Translations under genes and position numbers: made by a program
The notes under the pieces: generated by a model
What the model saw: only the letters and a program-made list of their open reading frames with translations
Told to the model about the DNA's origin: nothing
Database searches by the model: none
In this document: one piece after another, positions 1 to 12,094 of the stretch
Position numbering within the stretch: position 1 is the first letter of the stretch
Layout: the number at the start of each line of letters is the position of its first letter
Assembly (NCBI GenBank): GCA_032717465.1
Contig: CM064696.1
Coordinates: forward strand, 54,291,777 to 54,355,776
Direction: 5' to 3'
Length of the DNA: 64,000 nt
Origin: Coenobita brevimanus
Taxonomy: Eukaryota; Arthropoda; Malacostraca; Decapoda; Coenobitidae

Positions 1-243
1 GCATGACAGGTACAAGCTGGCAGTGGTCAAACACTGAACCCCCCTTTTCCCACAGGTTATATACTGTGTTACATGACCATTCACTAAATGAGCAGACTTC
101 CTTAAATGTAACCACTCATAACATCAGGAAACCCTTGTAGTCCTTTAGATTTAATTGTTCATGGCTTAGGCATGAAGGTTTTGCTTATAATGTTTGCATA
201 GTACTTGGAACTGGACTAATGCAAACTAATTTCTTCCCCACAC

Positions 244-357
244 CAGGACCCTGATGACTTTGCTATACCAGCCACTGTAACAGAAGTGTCATCAGGTGAA
301 GTTCTGACCCCAGCCCTGACCACCTTCATCATACTCCTCACAGCCTTCCTGCACTAG
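244..357 (+). CDS. Terminal coding exon of an unidentified gene, probably GPI-anchored
   Basis: A pyrimidine-rich tract ending in AG (about 228-245) is followed by an open stretch that starts with residues DPDDFAIPATVTEV and stops at TAG 355-357. The last 14 residues or so are hydrophobic (FIILLTAF core) and follow a small-residue stretch (SSG), which is the layout of a GPI-anchor attachment signal. A C-terminal membrane anchor is the alternative. The acceptor phase is assumed and the rest of the gene lies left of the window, so the family cannot be named. An AATAAA at 984-989 could end the transcript. Confidence 0.55.
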   Translation, partial: QDPDDFAIPATVTEVSSGEVLTPALTTFIILLTAFLH

Positions 358-3070
358 CACTCATCATTCAGCCCATCTCTTGCCCTACTTCTAAGTTTGT
401 AGTACTGGAACTCCTTGTTTTAATTTTTTTGTGTGTGTGTCCTTTTGTTGTCACCTAAGGACATGGAAAAATGTTGAAAAACTGCTTACTTTAAGTTCCA
501 TTGCTGCAGATTAGCTGAGATTGTATGCTTCACATAATTTATACTGCCAGTTGTATTGAAAAAGCTGTCATATTTCAGACATCATTTGGCTAACAGTGAG
601 GACTGCCTGTACACCAAAAACTGTTACCAGTTTGAAGCAAAGCTTAACTTGATATAGCAAGGGTGAATTTTTTTATTTTTTTTTTAAATATAATTATTGC
701 TTAATACTGCCAAAGTATTATATGTAAAATTGTGCTGAGAAGTGTGCAAATGTTGGGTGGGAGGCAGTATTCATTAAACTTGTGAGTAAGGTTCATGACA
801 ACTATAGTTTAGGAACAACTACCCATAATAACATGAGGCAGCCAAGTAATATACTGTACAAGTTATGAAAGGGTTCTGCTGGCAGCAAGAATGTCAAGTG
901 TCCATCTTGAAAATAAGTCCCACTAAACCAAATAAGGCTGAAAAGATTAAAAGTTTATGCCTACTGTTAAAATGAAAGGTCTGAATAAAAAGACCCAGTA
1001 AACCAAATCATATATGATGAACAATATACTGTATACACACACACACTGTATATGTGCATAAAATTTATGAATTGCTCAAGATTACATGATACTCTTTGGC
1101 TTGTCACTCCAATGAACACTGTAGCATGGGCCCAGGTCCCAATGCTCCTCATAGGGTTGTCATCAAGCAACTGAATGATGGCTGGGGGTGGGTGGGTAAA
1201 TAGCTTTCACAGTACACACAACCCACCAAGCTATGCCACTTGCATAATGATTGAAACATCGGTGTGTTGGGCTCTGGAGTGCTAATGTTTAGAAAAGAGA
1301 AGGGGTTCTCTTTGCTTATGTTGGAAGGATGAGTGGCACACATGAGGATGACTTACTGATTCACATGCATTTAGGCTTCATTTGTAACAATCACGTTGCT
1401 TTTGTGCTTTGTATGACATACTATTGGAGGAGATTGCAATGACTGCTTTGTGGCTACACGCAAGGCTTCTGTGAATGGCTGTCATATTTAACAGATTGTC
1501 ACAAATGAGGTGCTGCGCATAACGTACACATCTATGAGATGCAGGATAATCTATTCATAGCCACCCAGTCATTATACAATTTTTTGTTTCACCTTTTGCA
1601 AAGAGGCCTGGGATTAAGCTACTCCATTATGAGCCACATCCATACACCACTATGTTTCATTCTGGGTGTATGTAGTATATGATATCTGAGTTACAAGAAA
1701 CCACTTGGCTTGCCACCTGCATAAAGTCATGAGGTGTCCATTTTGCACAAAATTAACTGAACCATAGTAATGAGGTAGGAATTAATCTCCATGGTTAGCT
1801 GTCAGATCAGACCTCCAGTCTTACTACTTCCTGCTGTCAGCTGAGCAGGGGTTAGGCATCTTTGCCAGATACGAGTAAATAGATTAGACAACTCGACAGC
1901 CGTAATCTGCCACCGGCAATATAAAATATGGAGCAAGAGCAAAGTTTGTTGACACTTCTTTGTCAAATGTAGCAGTGGAAGGTGTTATTTTTGTGATATG
2001 GGCTGCAGATTGAAGTCAGCCTTCTTTCAGTCCACCATCCTCTTTTGAAGGAACTGAGGGAGGTTTGTATTATTTGGTGGATTTCATTGTTCAAGTGTTC
2101 TGTGACCTGTTTTGATGTGGAAGTATTCAGGCTTTCTAAAATCAGATTCATTTAGCAAGTTTTAAACAATTACATTCTTTCCAGTGAGTTTGAATTTGTG
2201 TGTAAAAGAGTAATCATATGCATCAAAGACAGGGAAGTTCCGGTGCTTAACAAAGAGGAAGAATGTGGGAAATAGATCTGTTCTCCCACAGTGTAAATAG
2301 CCAAACTGTTGTATATAGTCTTCTCGCATCTTTTGGATGGTTGTGGTAATTTGAGCTTTATGGGGATATGATGTGAATATCTGCAGCCAAAATTTGTATA
2401 TAGAATTGAATATTTTTACATATACAATTACCAGTCAGGGTAGGAGGTCCATTTGTCAGCAGTGTGATACTGTAATTAGGACAGACTGTGCTTTTGAAAA
2501 ATGTTGTGTATTTTAAAACTGACACCTTCACTCTGATGACATTTTTATCATTGTTCTTGTTACCTTCAGACTTTTATTCACAGCAATACAGACGTGAAAC
2601 TGGAGGGGCTAGATATAGCTTCAACCCATTCCATATGAGGTTTTTCTTAAGCTAAATAAAATGATTTGGTTGTAGCAGGAACAAAATGTAAAATATGCCA
2701 TCAGATTAATGGAGTTTAAAATTGTCTTACATTTAGTATTGGGAAGAGCAAACACCATAAAATTATTTGTGGCTCTAACTGAAAGTGATGCAGTTAACTA
2801 TTTTTGAGTTTATAACGAGACACAAAGAAACATTTGTATCCTATAAATTGATTTTACTGGATATTTGTAGTGTGTGTATGTGTATTTTTTTACTGCCTGT
2901 CATTGTCTGTGAATGCTAAGAGAGTGAGTGTTTATGCAAAGGCACCTCTACCCCTGTCTGTGGGTGGTTCCAGATATTATTATGCTGAGGTGGTGGTGAT
3001 ATGCTTTGTGCTGAGTGAGTGATAAGGTACAGTACAGTGTGGCATTAGTACATCCATTTTTGCTTACATG
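358..3070. other. Presumed 3' UTR then non-coding DNA
   Basis: No coding exon is recognised. The proximal part may be 3' UTR of the exon ending at 357 (AATAAA at 984-989). About 1995-2070 resembles a piece of repeat family B in reverse orientation. The rest is AT-rich unique-looking sequence. Confidence 0.4.
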
Positions 3071-3078
3071 CTGTATAC

Positions 3079-3575
3079 CAGCAGTTCTCAACCAGTTTTG
3101 GGTCACATCCCCCTTCACATTGGTTCATGTATTCATGCTCCCACTCTCCCTCCCCCTCACTTAGCCTTAGTCAACATATCCACCACCATCCCCCCCCCTC
3201 CAAGTTCCTGCTATCATCTGACAGAAGACTTATTCCAGAATTATAATTATTTTTGCCGCAGGTCTAAGTGGACATTAACCCAGTTGAATATGGGCTCTAT
3301 TAGCCCTTCTGCAATTCACAATCACCCTTTTTGAGCAACGGGGGGGGGAAGCTGAGAGGTTTAGAAAAAAAATGCAAGAAGGCAACTAGGAAAGTCAACT
3401 TGGTACAAAAAAATATTTGCTTTCAGGGCTAAATCAGATTATAATTACTGAAGAAAAATCAGTAGTTCATTGTCACACACACGCACACACACACATATTC
3501 GAGTCATTCACTATTTGTTTCAATAAAATCTCATGCCCCCCCTTGGGGGTGTGCCCCGAAGGCTGAGAACTGCTG
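3079..3575. mobile_element. Non-autonomous hAT-type element (497 bp)
   Basis: Both ends carry the inverted sequence CAGCAGTTCTCA, after which the arms stay similar (GGGTCAC/GGGGCAC and C-runs). The flanks are CTGTATAC (3071-3078) and CTATATAC (3576-3583), an 8-bp target-site duplication with one mismatch. CAGnnGTTCTCA termini with 8-bp duplications are typical of hAT MITEs. There is no transposase frame. A (CA)n tract lies near 3476-3496. Confidence 0.85.
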
Positions 3576-4072
3576 CTATATACAAAGGAATGGCCATGAT
3601 TACCTCCATTAATCTAGGTGATGTCCTTTTACTTTATTCATACTGCCACCAGACTGTATATTCAAATTAATAATGATAATTCATATTCAAGGGTCATATT
3701 AAGGCAATGTCTAACTTTCAGTCCGATAAGTCTATCCTAAGCTGAAACAAATAAGCAGGAGATGGTATGAATAAAATGAAGCAAACTTCCTGCTGCTCAT
3801 GGTGTTAAACAAATGTGGCTGGCTTTGCTAACAGAAATATAATTCAGTATATGATGCAGTAGACTACAGTAGGTGATGAAAGGAAGTCGAATGGCATTAA
3901 AAGGTAAGTTTTTCCATGTCAGTTTTGCCACACTTTGCTGTACCATACCTGTATGTTTTAAATCAATACACAGAGCTTTAATAATACAGTTATCTATGTT
4001 GCCTATAATAATTAGCTACTTACAATGCAATCACTGCAATTTACATTGGTTTTTGTATGAGACAAACTATTT

Positions 4073-4104
<32 letters not shown>

Positions 4105-4429
4105 GTATATTAGGCACTTAAGACTTTTATTTGCCATCTAGACTGTGGATATTAATAACAACACGTCTGAATATTCATATTAAATCTGTCCACATCAGCT
4201 TGTTACTTTTGATGATATGGTATATAGGGTAAGCTTATGAAAACTGTGCTACTTCCAAAGTTTAATGAAGTTCAGTCTGTTATGCAAAACAAGTTTTACT
4301 GCTTTACCTATTACCATCATACTCCATACCCCATGTTAACTAGGATAAATTAAAATATTACTATGACTAATATATATAAGAAAATTATCAATGTAAATCT
4401 GTCTCCTGCAATGCTTACTGCATAGCCGC

Positions 4430-5240
4430 TCATCCACCCACCCCCACACCTTTCCCACCCACCCAGTCCATCCCTATCCTATCCTACCTACCCACCTACT
4501 CACCCACTCTACCCTACCTACCCACCCATCCTACCCTACCTACCCACCATACCCTACCCATTCATCAGCCCAGCCATACCACACCCAACCTACCGACTCA
4601 TCAACCCAGCCCTACTCTTCCCTACCCTACCCCATTCCATCCCACCCCACCCCACCCACCCACCAACAATACCCCACCTTACCCAGACACCTTACCTACC
4701 CTTCCTTACCCTACCCTCACACCCATCCTACCCTACACTACACTACCCGTACCCTACTCTACTCCCCTGTGCACCCATCCTACAAAGGACAAAGGAAAGC
4801 AAACAACAGACCTGTTGGTCCTTTTGTGGCTGTGTAGTATTGGGAAGGTTGTAACTAACAAAACTATTCTGCCAGTTATGGACAAGGATAGGAAAGCAGG
4901 AAGGCTTCCCCACCAACCCACCCAACCATCATACACTACTTAATCCTAACCAACAGTATCCTACTCCACCCTACCCAACAATACCATACCCTACCCAGGC
5001 ATCTTCCCTACTACCAAGCACCCTTCTTCTACCCTCCCACCCATCCTACCCTACGCTACTCTACCTCCCCTCCCCTCCCCTACACTACTCTACCCACCCA
5101 CCCTCCCCTACACTACTTTACCCACCCACCAACCCACCCTCCCCTACCACCCATCCTTCCTTACACTTCCCTACCCTACTCTATCCTACATTACCTTACC
5201 CTCCCCTACCTACCCACCCATCCACACATCTGCCCTCCCA
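4430..5240. repeat. C-rich minisatellite of irregular TACCC/CCCA units
   Basis: About 800 bp of degenerate CTACCCTACC, CCCACCCA and CCCATCCTA units on the + strand, hence very G-rich on the other strand. About 140 bp of ordinary sequence (4775-4920) interrupts it. It is neither the arthropod TTAGG nor the vertebrate TTAGGG telomere repeat. Confidence 0.85.
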
Positions 5241-8200
5241 CTACAGCTGTGATTCTTTTTAAATTAATAAAATGTTGAATGTTACTCTTTGTATTAGAGT
5301 CTGTAATCCACAAATTATACTTGCCAGATCTGTTGCCTTGACTTATTTGTCTCATGATTTAAGGCACTGCTTCTTAGAATACATCAAGAGACATGAAAGC
5401 CTTCCTTCTTGGTCAATGATACTGCGTACACTCAGGTGCGTTAGAGCATGACTATACAAGCATTAGAATCTGCAATTGAGTGCATAGATGCCATTCTTGA
5501 CTGGCCACCTAACTTCAATCAATGTTTCACATCAGCCTCGGAGTGTAACTCTCCACTCATCCTAGACTGCTGGAGAACAAGTACAAAATAATTTTCATTC
5601 ACCCTTCTTGATGGATATCGTTCCTCTTAAAATATTAACTCACTGAGTACAAACTACTGTATATGCAAATTAAAAGGATGCCTCCACAAGGCACACTATG
5701 GCTGCCAGACTCCATTAACTAACCAAAAACCTCAAAGAAGCTCCTGACACCTTCACGAAAGTCTGGACAACCTAATGATGGAGCATAATGCTGAACACAA
5801 TACATGAGATAACAGTCAGATATCAGGCAAAAATTCCTGTAGCTGAACTAGGTGGTCATAGACAAGGACTGCATGAGAAGTTGCTAAGTCAAATGCTTGC
5901 ATAGCCAACTGTTAGTTCCCTTCACCACAAAGGCATCAGTGACCTTGGAGGACGGTCTCCGTGCCTTGTGAGGTATTAAACATGAGAAAAAACAATGTAC
6001 CCTTTCCTCAGCTCTCTGGATGTGAGATTATTTCTTCCATCACCATTTCTAATGCCTGTGTGGTGCTGAAATTAGTCTGAAACCTTTCTTTAAGAATGCA
6101 TCCATATGAGGGGGCACATATTGGCAATGGAGAGTAATTCCTTCCTCTTCCCAGTTAACCCAAGACTGGGGGCTGCTGCTGGGAGGCTTGGACAAGATAT
6201 TTCATCACTTAATATTGCACATAATGGCATTTCAGTGACATTTTATGCACAAAATGAAATGAAGGGCAGACAGTCACAGCGAATGTAAACACTGGACAGC
6301 CATCTTGCCTCAGTCAGCTGACTAGGGGCCCCAGCAAGGGGAAGGTGGTTACATAAGGTTGACATGATTTCCAAGTCACAAGTTTCAGTATTTCACACAA
6401 AAAGTCCTCATTTCATTTCATATTGCACACTGCACTATTTGCTAAGCACTTGTACTGTTACCTGGCAACAGCAATCTGACCATCACTGTGAATGTGAACA
6501 CTGGGTGGCCATCTTGGCTCTGACAACTGAATGTCGGCTTGCATGTGTTACCACATTCGCACAAGATTTGGGGAGGCAGTCGTCAAAAACATGGTTCTGG
6601 TGAAATCACGATTAATTTTTACTGTTATGCTGAAATGGTATAGCTTCTGAATGATTGTTGTAGTGATTTATCACACAATGAGAAGTCATACAACAAGGCC
6701 AAACTGTCATTTTTTTTTTTTTTATGGAACTGCTGAACGATTTTGAGAACAAAGTGAAGCTACACAGATAGGTCTCCTGAATAATGGGCCACTACAGGAT
6801 CAAATGGAAGGGGTCTCTCACCAAAAGAAGGGTGTCCTGCCTAGGGGCAGAGAATTTACAATGGAAGACCTGAAGTGACACTGGGCCAAGGAAATGACAC
6901 ACTGACATACAGCCCAACAGAACACTGGAACAGACATCACATACAGGAGAGGTGCCTCAAGAGTGATGTGACACATACTACAAGGAGAGCTGACACATAA
7001 AAGCCATGCCACAGTGAGACAGAGGCCAGAGGCATCAAGTCAGGGCAACATCGACACAGCCAACTATCCACATAAAAAAACAATGGCTAAAGCTGCATGC
7101 AAAGGACATTAAGGATCAATAAAAATAGAAGGTAGCAAAACCAAAATGCTGGGAACAGGTAGTTGGAAACTCTTAGACATGGAGGAAGCAGGAAATGGCA
7201 TAGAAGGAAGGGAAAACAGAGTGAAGTCTGCAGGCTACAAACACAGTGCATCTACAATGGAAACCACTGAAAACCCATTGAACAGACCAAATGGGGGACT
7301 TATGGAGCTCAAAGTGGAAGAGTAAGTGCTGGAAAGGCAGGCACACACTTAACCTAATAAGACATAACGAGGGTCAAGACTCAAAGTCATCTCCATGGGG
7401 TTGATTCCAAAGTTGCATTTGGGACAGGTGAAAACAATAAAAAAGTTACACACTGCCATGCACTACTGCATTTGAATGTTTTGGCAGACAGTGCTCTAGC
7501 TGATACCTAGATGACGTCCACACTATATAAGATGCCTCTGCCAGCAACACTCGTCAATGTGTTTCTTCTCTTCTGAACGAATTGCATTTGCCCAAGGCCA
7601 AGGAATGGCCAGAAAAAGGAATCGTAGCTATCAAAACACTACATTCCAACGATTCTCATAATTACCTGCTCCCTATGAGTGTCTCTGTTGCCTTTGTATG
7701 GGGAAATGTCAGTTCTGACCTTTGCAAACAATAGTTACCTTTTCCTCATAAAGGTACTTAAACACTCTGTTATATAATCCTTATTCTGAGGATAAATTGT
7801 ATATGTATTAATAAAAATGACCTGTACAGTAACTGACAAGTATTATTTACACAGCAGCATATATTACATAACAATAAATTTCTTCCCTCACCTCCAAACT
7901 CTGTATTTACATATTTAAACAATGTATTGGTACAATACATTTTGAGCAAGCAAAGGTTAGGAATTTATAATTCTTAGATAAATTACAAAGTTCTGACTTA
8001 GGCTGCTAGACCTGTAATGATTAGTAAATCACTCCTTTCCCAAGGTTTGGTTTTCTTTCAATTAATGATTATTAGTGTGTAGTACATCTATATCCAACAA
8101 TGTCCCTAACCTTACTTAATGCTGTAAATCTTTGGCACATATCAGCCCAGAGTTGTACCCAATATGCACTGTGTCTGACTTGCATTACCTGTTACTGCAG

Positions 8201-8950
8201 GTGAAACTTAGAAGCAGGTAAGTTTACTTAATACCTACAGCTGATTCTTGGACTGTAAACTATGTTTTCATTATCAAAACTGAGAGTGCAAATATGTGGA
8301 CAAACCCCAAATTTCTTACAAAAATTAAAAGCCTGTAATAGTGAAAGAACATGTCTGACCTTCCTGAACTGTTGCTGATAACACTTTGTACTGTTAGATG
8401 CAGGCTTACCACATCTAAGAACTGCAGGCATTCCACAAATGACTGTTGAAAATAAAATGCTTACCGGTACTTACATCTTTGCACTCTCAGTTATTTACTA
8501 ACACTTCTAAGAGCTATACGAACTGCAGAGAAGCTACATGGGCTACTTGCAATTGGTTGACTAGTAAGCTGGTGGCATGTAAGGAGCTGCAGCCAATGGT
8601 ACTTCGGTTTACTCCAGGCTCGACTGACGATGATCTGAGAAAACATCAGTGAAATAAGGATTTGCTTCACCACAGTCAAATGCTAACCTAGTTTATGTTT
8701 ACATGTGATGGCATACAGCATGAAGGAACATAATAAAACCACATTTAGTAGCTTCTTAATTCTGATTAGGCAGGTGAATTAACTTGACTCTGGAATTACG
8801 CCCAGCAGTGTGAGACGTACACCTACAACACGAATTTATGGAATTTCAGAACATCCTTCAGAATTAAATTGTCTGATTACAAAGAAAACACATTATCTAG
8901 CTTAAGGAGGTTACGCTACCCAAGTCACATGATAAAATATATTAAGGAAT
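5241..8950. other. Intergenic stretch without recognised genes
   Basis: No exon with convincing homology or splice signals. Two loosely similar segments (about 6240-6330 and 6390-6530, sharing GCCATCTTG-like text) suggest an old duplicated repeat. A TATATAAG at 7524-7531 stands 12 bp after a TGACGTC motif. Confidence 0.4.
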
Positions 8951-8952
8951 AT

Positions 8953-9386
8953 GAGGGCGCTCACCATCCACTCACTCAATGTAGTGCTGCTCTTGGGTGC
9001 CTGCCCTGTTCTCTCTTCTTTCTTGCCATCCTTCTTCTTCTTTCTTTCCTTCTTTCTTTCCTCTTCCTTCTGTCTACAGGTAACTCTACACTGAGTGACA
9101 AGCCAATGGTTTCCTGTACACCAGGAAACCATTTACTATGCTGGGTGGTAACCACATAACCAAATTATGGTGCATGGTGGTTGAGTGAGCAATTAAGGTG
9201 CTCCAATCGAATTGAACCAGTGCACGTTTATATCCAAGGGATGGTTGGGGTTTATTGCTCATTTAATGCCACTCAGGAATGAGTAAAGCTGGTCACTCTC
9301 ACCTTAAATGTCAGGACCAACTCGCCTAGCCCTGGGTTCCTCAGCTCCTCATGAAGCAACACTGGATTAGATGATGCATGAATGAA
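8953..9386 (+). mobile_element. SINE-like family A, form A1
   Basis: Full A1 layout: a conserved start (CTCACCATCCACTCACTC), a pyrimidine tract (TTCTTTCC-rich), a hairpin at the AATGGTTTCC / GGAAACCATT pair, a central tRNA-like segment and a 3' part ending near GGATTAGATGATG. Confidence 0.85.
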
Positions 9387-9782
9387 AATATCATATAGCC
9401 CAATTTATCTTTCTGATGATGATGTTTCTTTTTCATTATGATCTCATTAATGCTATACTCTGCTCATTTTAACTTGGTCCAATTATCTTTCCATTTTGAA
9501 TGTTCGGCTATAACACAAGATTAACACTCACAAATAATGCTAGTCACCAAAAAGTGCTGAGGAAAGGATGTAAAGCTGGAACATATTGGCCTGAAATACG
9601 AGAGGTAGGCTGCAAAAGGATGATAATTGTCATCAAGTTAAAAAAAGTTAAAATAATCGAATCACAGAAGATTTTATTCAAGAATTAAATGACCTTTAGC
9701 AAGGATGAAGTTGATTAAGGCTATACCGAACTCCTCCAGTTCAAAAGATATAGCCTAAAATGTATAAAATTGTACATCATTC

Positions 9783-9980
9783 ATCAATATCATCCGGACC
9801 TTCTTTCCCACCCTAGGGCATGGTGAGGAGTATCATTGTCCAGGCAGCCCAAATTTGCCCAATCCAAAGGGCCACACTTCCACTCGCTCACCATTCTAGC
9901 CCCCGAAATCCTGGCTCTACCGGATATGCCAAAGACATTCACCACATTCTGTAGCTTCACATAAACGTATACAACAGAGT
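9783..9980 (-). mobile_element. 3' end of LINE-2-type retrotransposon
   Basis: About 200 bp match the 3' ends of the copies at 28912 and 35430 (shared text TTTCCCACCCTAGGGCA, GTAGCTTCAC and others). The reading strand is minus. It abuts an ATC-rich tract that also forms the tail of the next family A copy. Confidence 0.75.
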
Positions 9981-9981
9981 C

Positions 9982-10478
9982 AATCATCATCATCATCATC
10001 ATCATCATCCAATCCTACATCGCCCCATGAGGAGCGTAGGATCCCGGGGTTAGGCAAGTTGGTCCTGACATTTGAGATGAGAGTGAGCAGCCTCACTCAA
10101 CCCTGAGTGGCATTATGTGAGCAATATACCCCAACCACCTCTTGGATATAAACCTTCACTGGCTCAATCCGACTGGAGAACTGTAATTACTCACTAAACC
10201 ACCAGGCACCAAAATTTGGTTATATGGTTACCACCCATCATAGTAAATAGTTTCCTGGTGTACAGGAAACCATTTGGCTTGTCACTCAGTGTACAGTCAC
10301 CCACAGGCAGAAGGAAGAGGAAAGAATGAAGAAATGAAAGACAGAAGAGGGAGTGTAAAGTCACCCATAGGCAGAAGCATGAGGAAAGAATGAAGGAAAG
10401 ACAGAAGAAGATGGAGAAGAGGAAAGGGCAGACACCCAAGAGCAGCACTACATTGAGTGAGTGGATGGTGAGCACGCA
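9982..10478 (-). mobile_element. SINE-like family A, form A1
   Basis: Reverse-oriented A1 copy. It begins with the (ATC)n tail, then CCAATCC...GCCCCATGAGG, the tRNA-like part, the hairpin (about 10251-10275), a duplicated GGAAAGAATGAA purine tract and the conserved GAGTGGATGGTGAG end. Confidence 0.85.
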
Positions 10479-10620
10479 TAAATAAAGAAAATACACACAT
10501 GCACGCCCGTGCGCACACACACTGGACTGAAAGGGTTAACCCCTGCTGGGGTGATTCTTTGTAAGGTAGTTAACCTCCCAAGAGTCACTGTCTTATAACC
10601 AATGTAAACTGTACCAAGGA

Positions 10621-11012
10621 GGTTGGTGGTGGCAACCATCCTCCATTCACTTGATGTAGTGCTGCCCTACTTCTTCCTTCACCTTTATCATTCTTTTTCT
10701 GGCTGCCTCTTCTCTTCCTATTTCTTCCATCATTCCTGTCAATTTTTCTTACTCTTCTTTCCTTTTCATGTGGCTTTACATTGTGTGACAAGCCAAATGG
10801 TTTCCTGTATGCAAGGAAACCATTTATAACACTGAGTGGTAACCATATAATCAACACATAAGTGTTCCCTATGTGTCAACAAGCAGGTTGGCAGAGGGTA
10901 TGTGTCAACAAGCAGGTTGGCAGAGGGCTAGTGCCCCTCCTCATAAAATAGCTAACTCAAAGTCAACTGCCACCACTTCTGGGATTATGGTGTCTGGGTA
11001 CAGATAGACAAC
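10621..11012 (+). mobile_element. SINE-like family A, form A2
   Basis: The 5' module and hairpin are as in A1 (hairpin about 10797-10823). After the GGTAACCATATAA text the sequence switches to a different 3' module (GTCAACAAGCAGGTTGGC, TAGTGCCCCTCC, GGGATTATGGTGTCTGG). That module is shared with the copy at 44850. CAACAAGCAGGTTGGCAGAGG is duplicated in tandem here. Confidence 0.75.
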
Positions 11013-11824
11013 TAGATAAATTGTACCTTAAATAAGGTTTGCTGCGTGACCCATGTAGACCTTCATTGTGCCTCATATGAGGTCTGCAGCTCAGCATGGG
11101 TATGCTATTGCCAATATTTAGTCTAAGGCAAGCTTATCAGTACAGTACATGTAATGACACTTACTTGTTGGGATGGAAAATTTTCTTTCAATGTACAGAC
11201 TGCATCTCCTTGACACTGTTGGGGAACAAAACATCATTACTATCATCATAATCACCATCATCAATCATAAACACTACCATCATATCATCATCACCATAAA
11301 CATTGTCATAATCATCCTGATTTCTTCTTCCACCTAAGGATGGAGTAAAGCAGGGTACAGAAAATAGAGTAAGTGAAAGCACAGACTAACAAAAGCATCC
11401 CCAGTGAAATATGGTCACATACTGATTCACACACCAACCTCACCCCTGGAATTTTGGCTTCACCCCATAGGCTTATTATCTGTACATATTTTGGGGCAAG
11501 TATTTTACTTTACAGATGCACTTTGGTGCTGGAGAGGGGTGTCTTCATATGCACATGTAAATATGCATGAACATGTGCACACACACACACACACACACAA
11601 ACCAGCATCCATACCTACATAAGCACTCTACCCACACCAGTACCCACAACCACACTTGCATCCATACCCATGCTAGAATCCACCCACCCACATCACAACC
11701 CACATCCATACACAAACATAGCTGAACCCACATCCTACACACCTTGATAAAGCAAGGGTCATTCGGGCGGGATCTTCTCCTGGACAGTGGCAGTGCGTGT
11801 GAGTCTGAGTGGTGGGGCGTGACG

Positions 11825-11894
11825 TCACGAGTGGTACAACTGACTCACACACACCCGCATCGTGTTCATGTACCGCTCCCATGTCCCTCGTAGG
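11825..11894 (-). CDS. FIBP: FIBP terminal coding exon 7
   Basis: After the acceptor GACCACAG it encodes [19 protein letters not shown] and YHS, then TGA at 11827-11825. This matches the vertebrate ending RYMGTLRGCLLRLYH. It lies 8.5 kb from exon 6. Confidence 0.9.
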
Positions 11895-12054
11895 CTGTGG
11901 TCACTACGGGGCCAAGATACACTTTTAGCAGGTTGGTTATATATGTGAAAATTCTGGCAGAAAAGGATGATTGAAAATTTGTGCTTTGCTGTGGGTGTGT
12001 GGCATGCCATGGCATGGCATGGAATAGAATAGTATAGTAAAGTATAGTATAGTG

Positions 12055-12094
<40 letters not shown>

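Noticed and set aside
4430..5240. Interstitial telomere repeat
   Set aside because: Units are irregular TACCC/CCCA, not CCTAA or CCCTAA.
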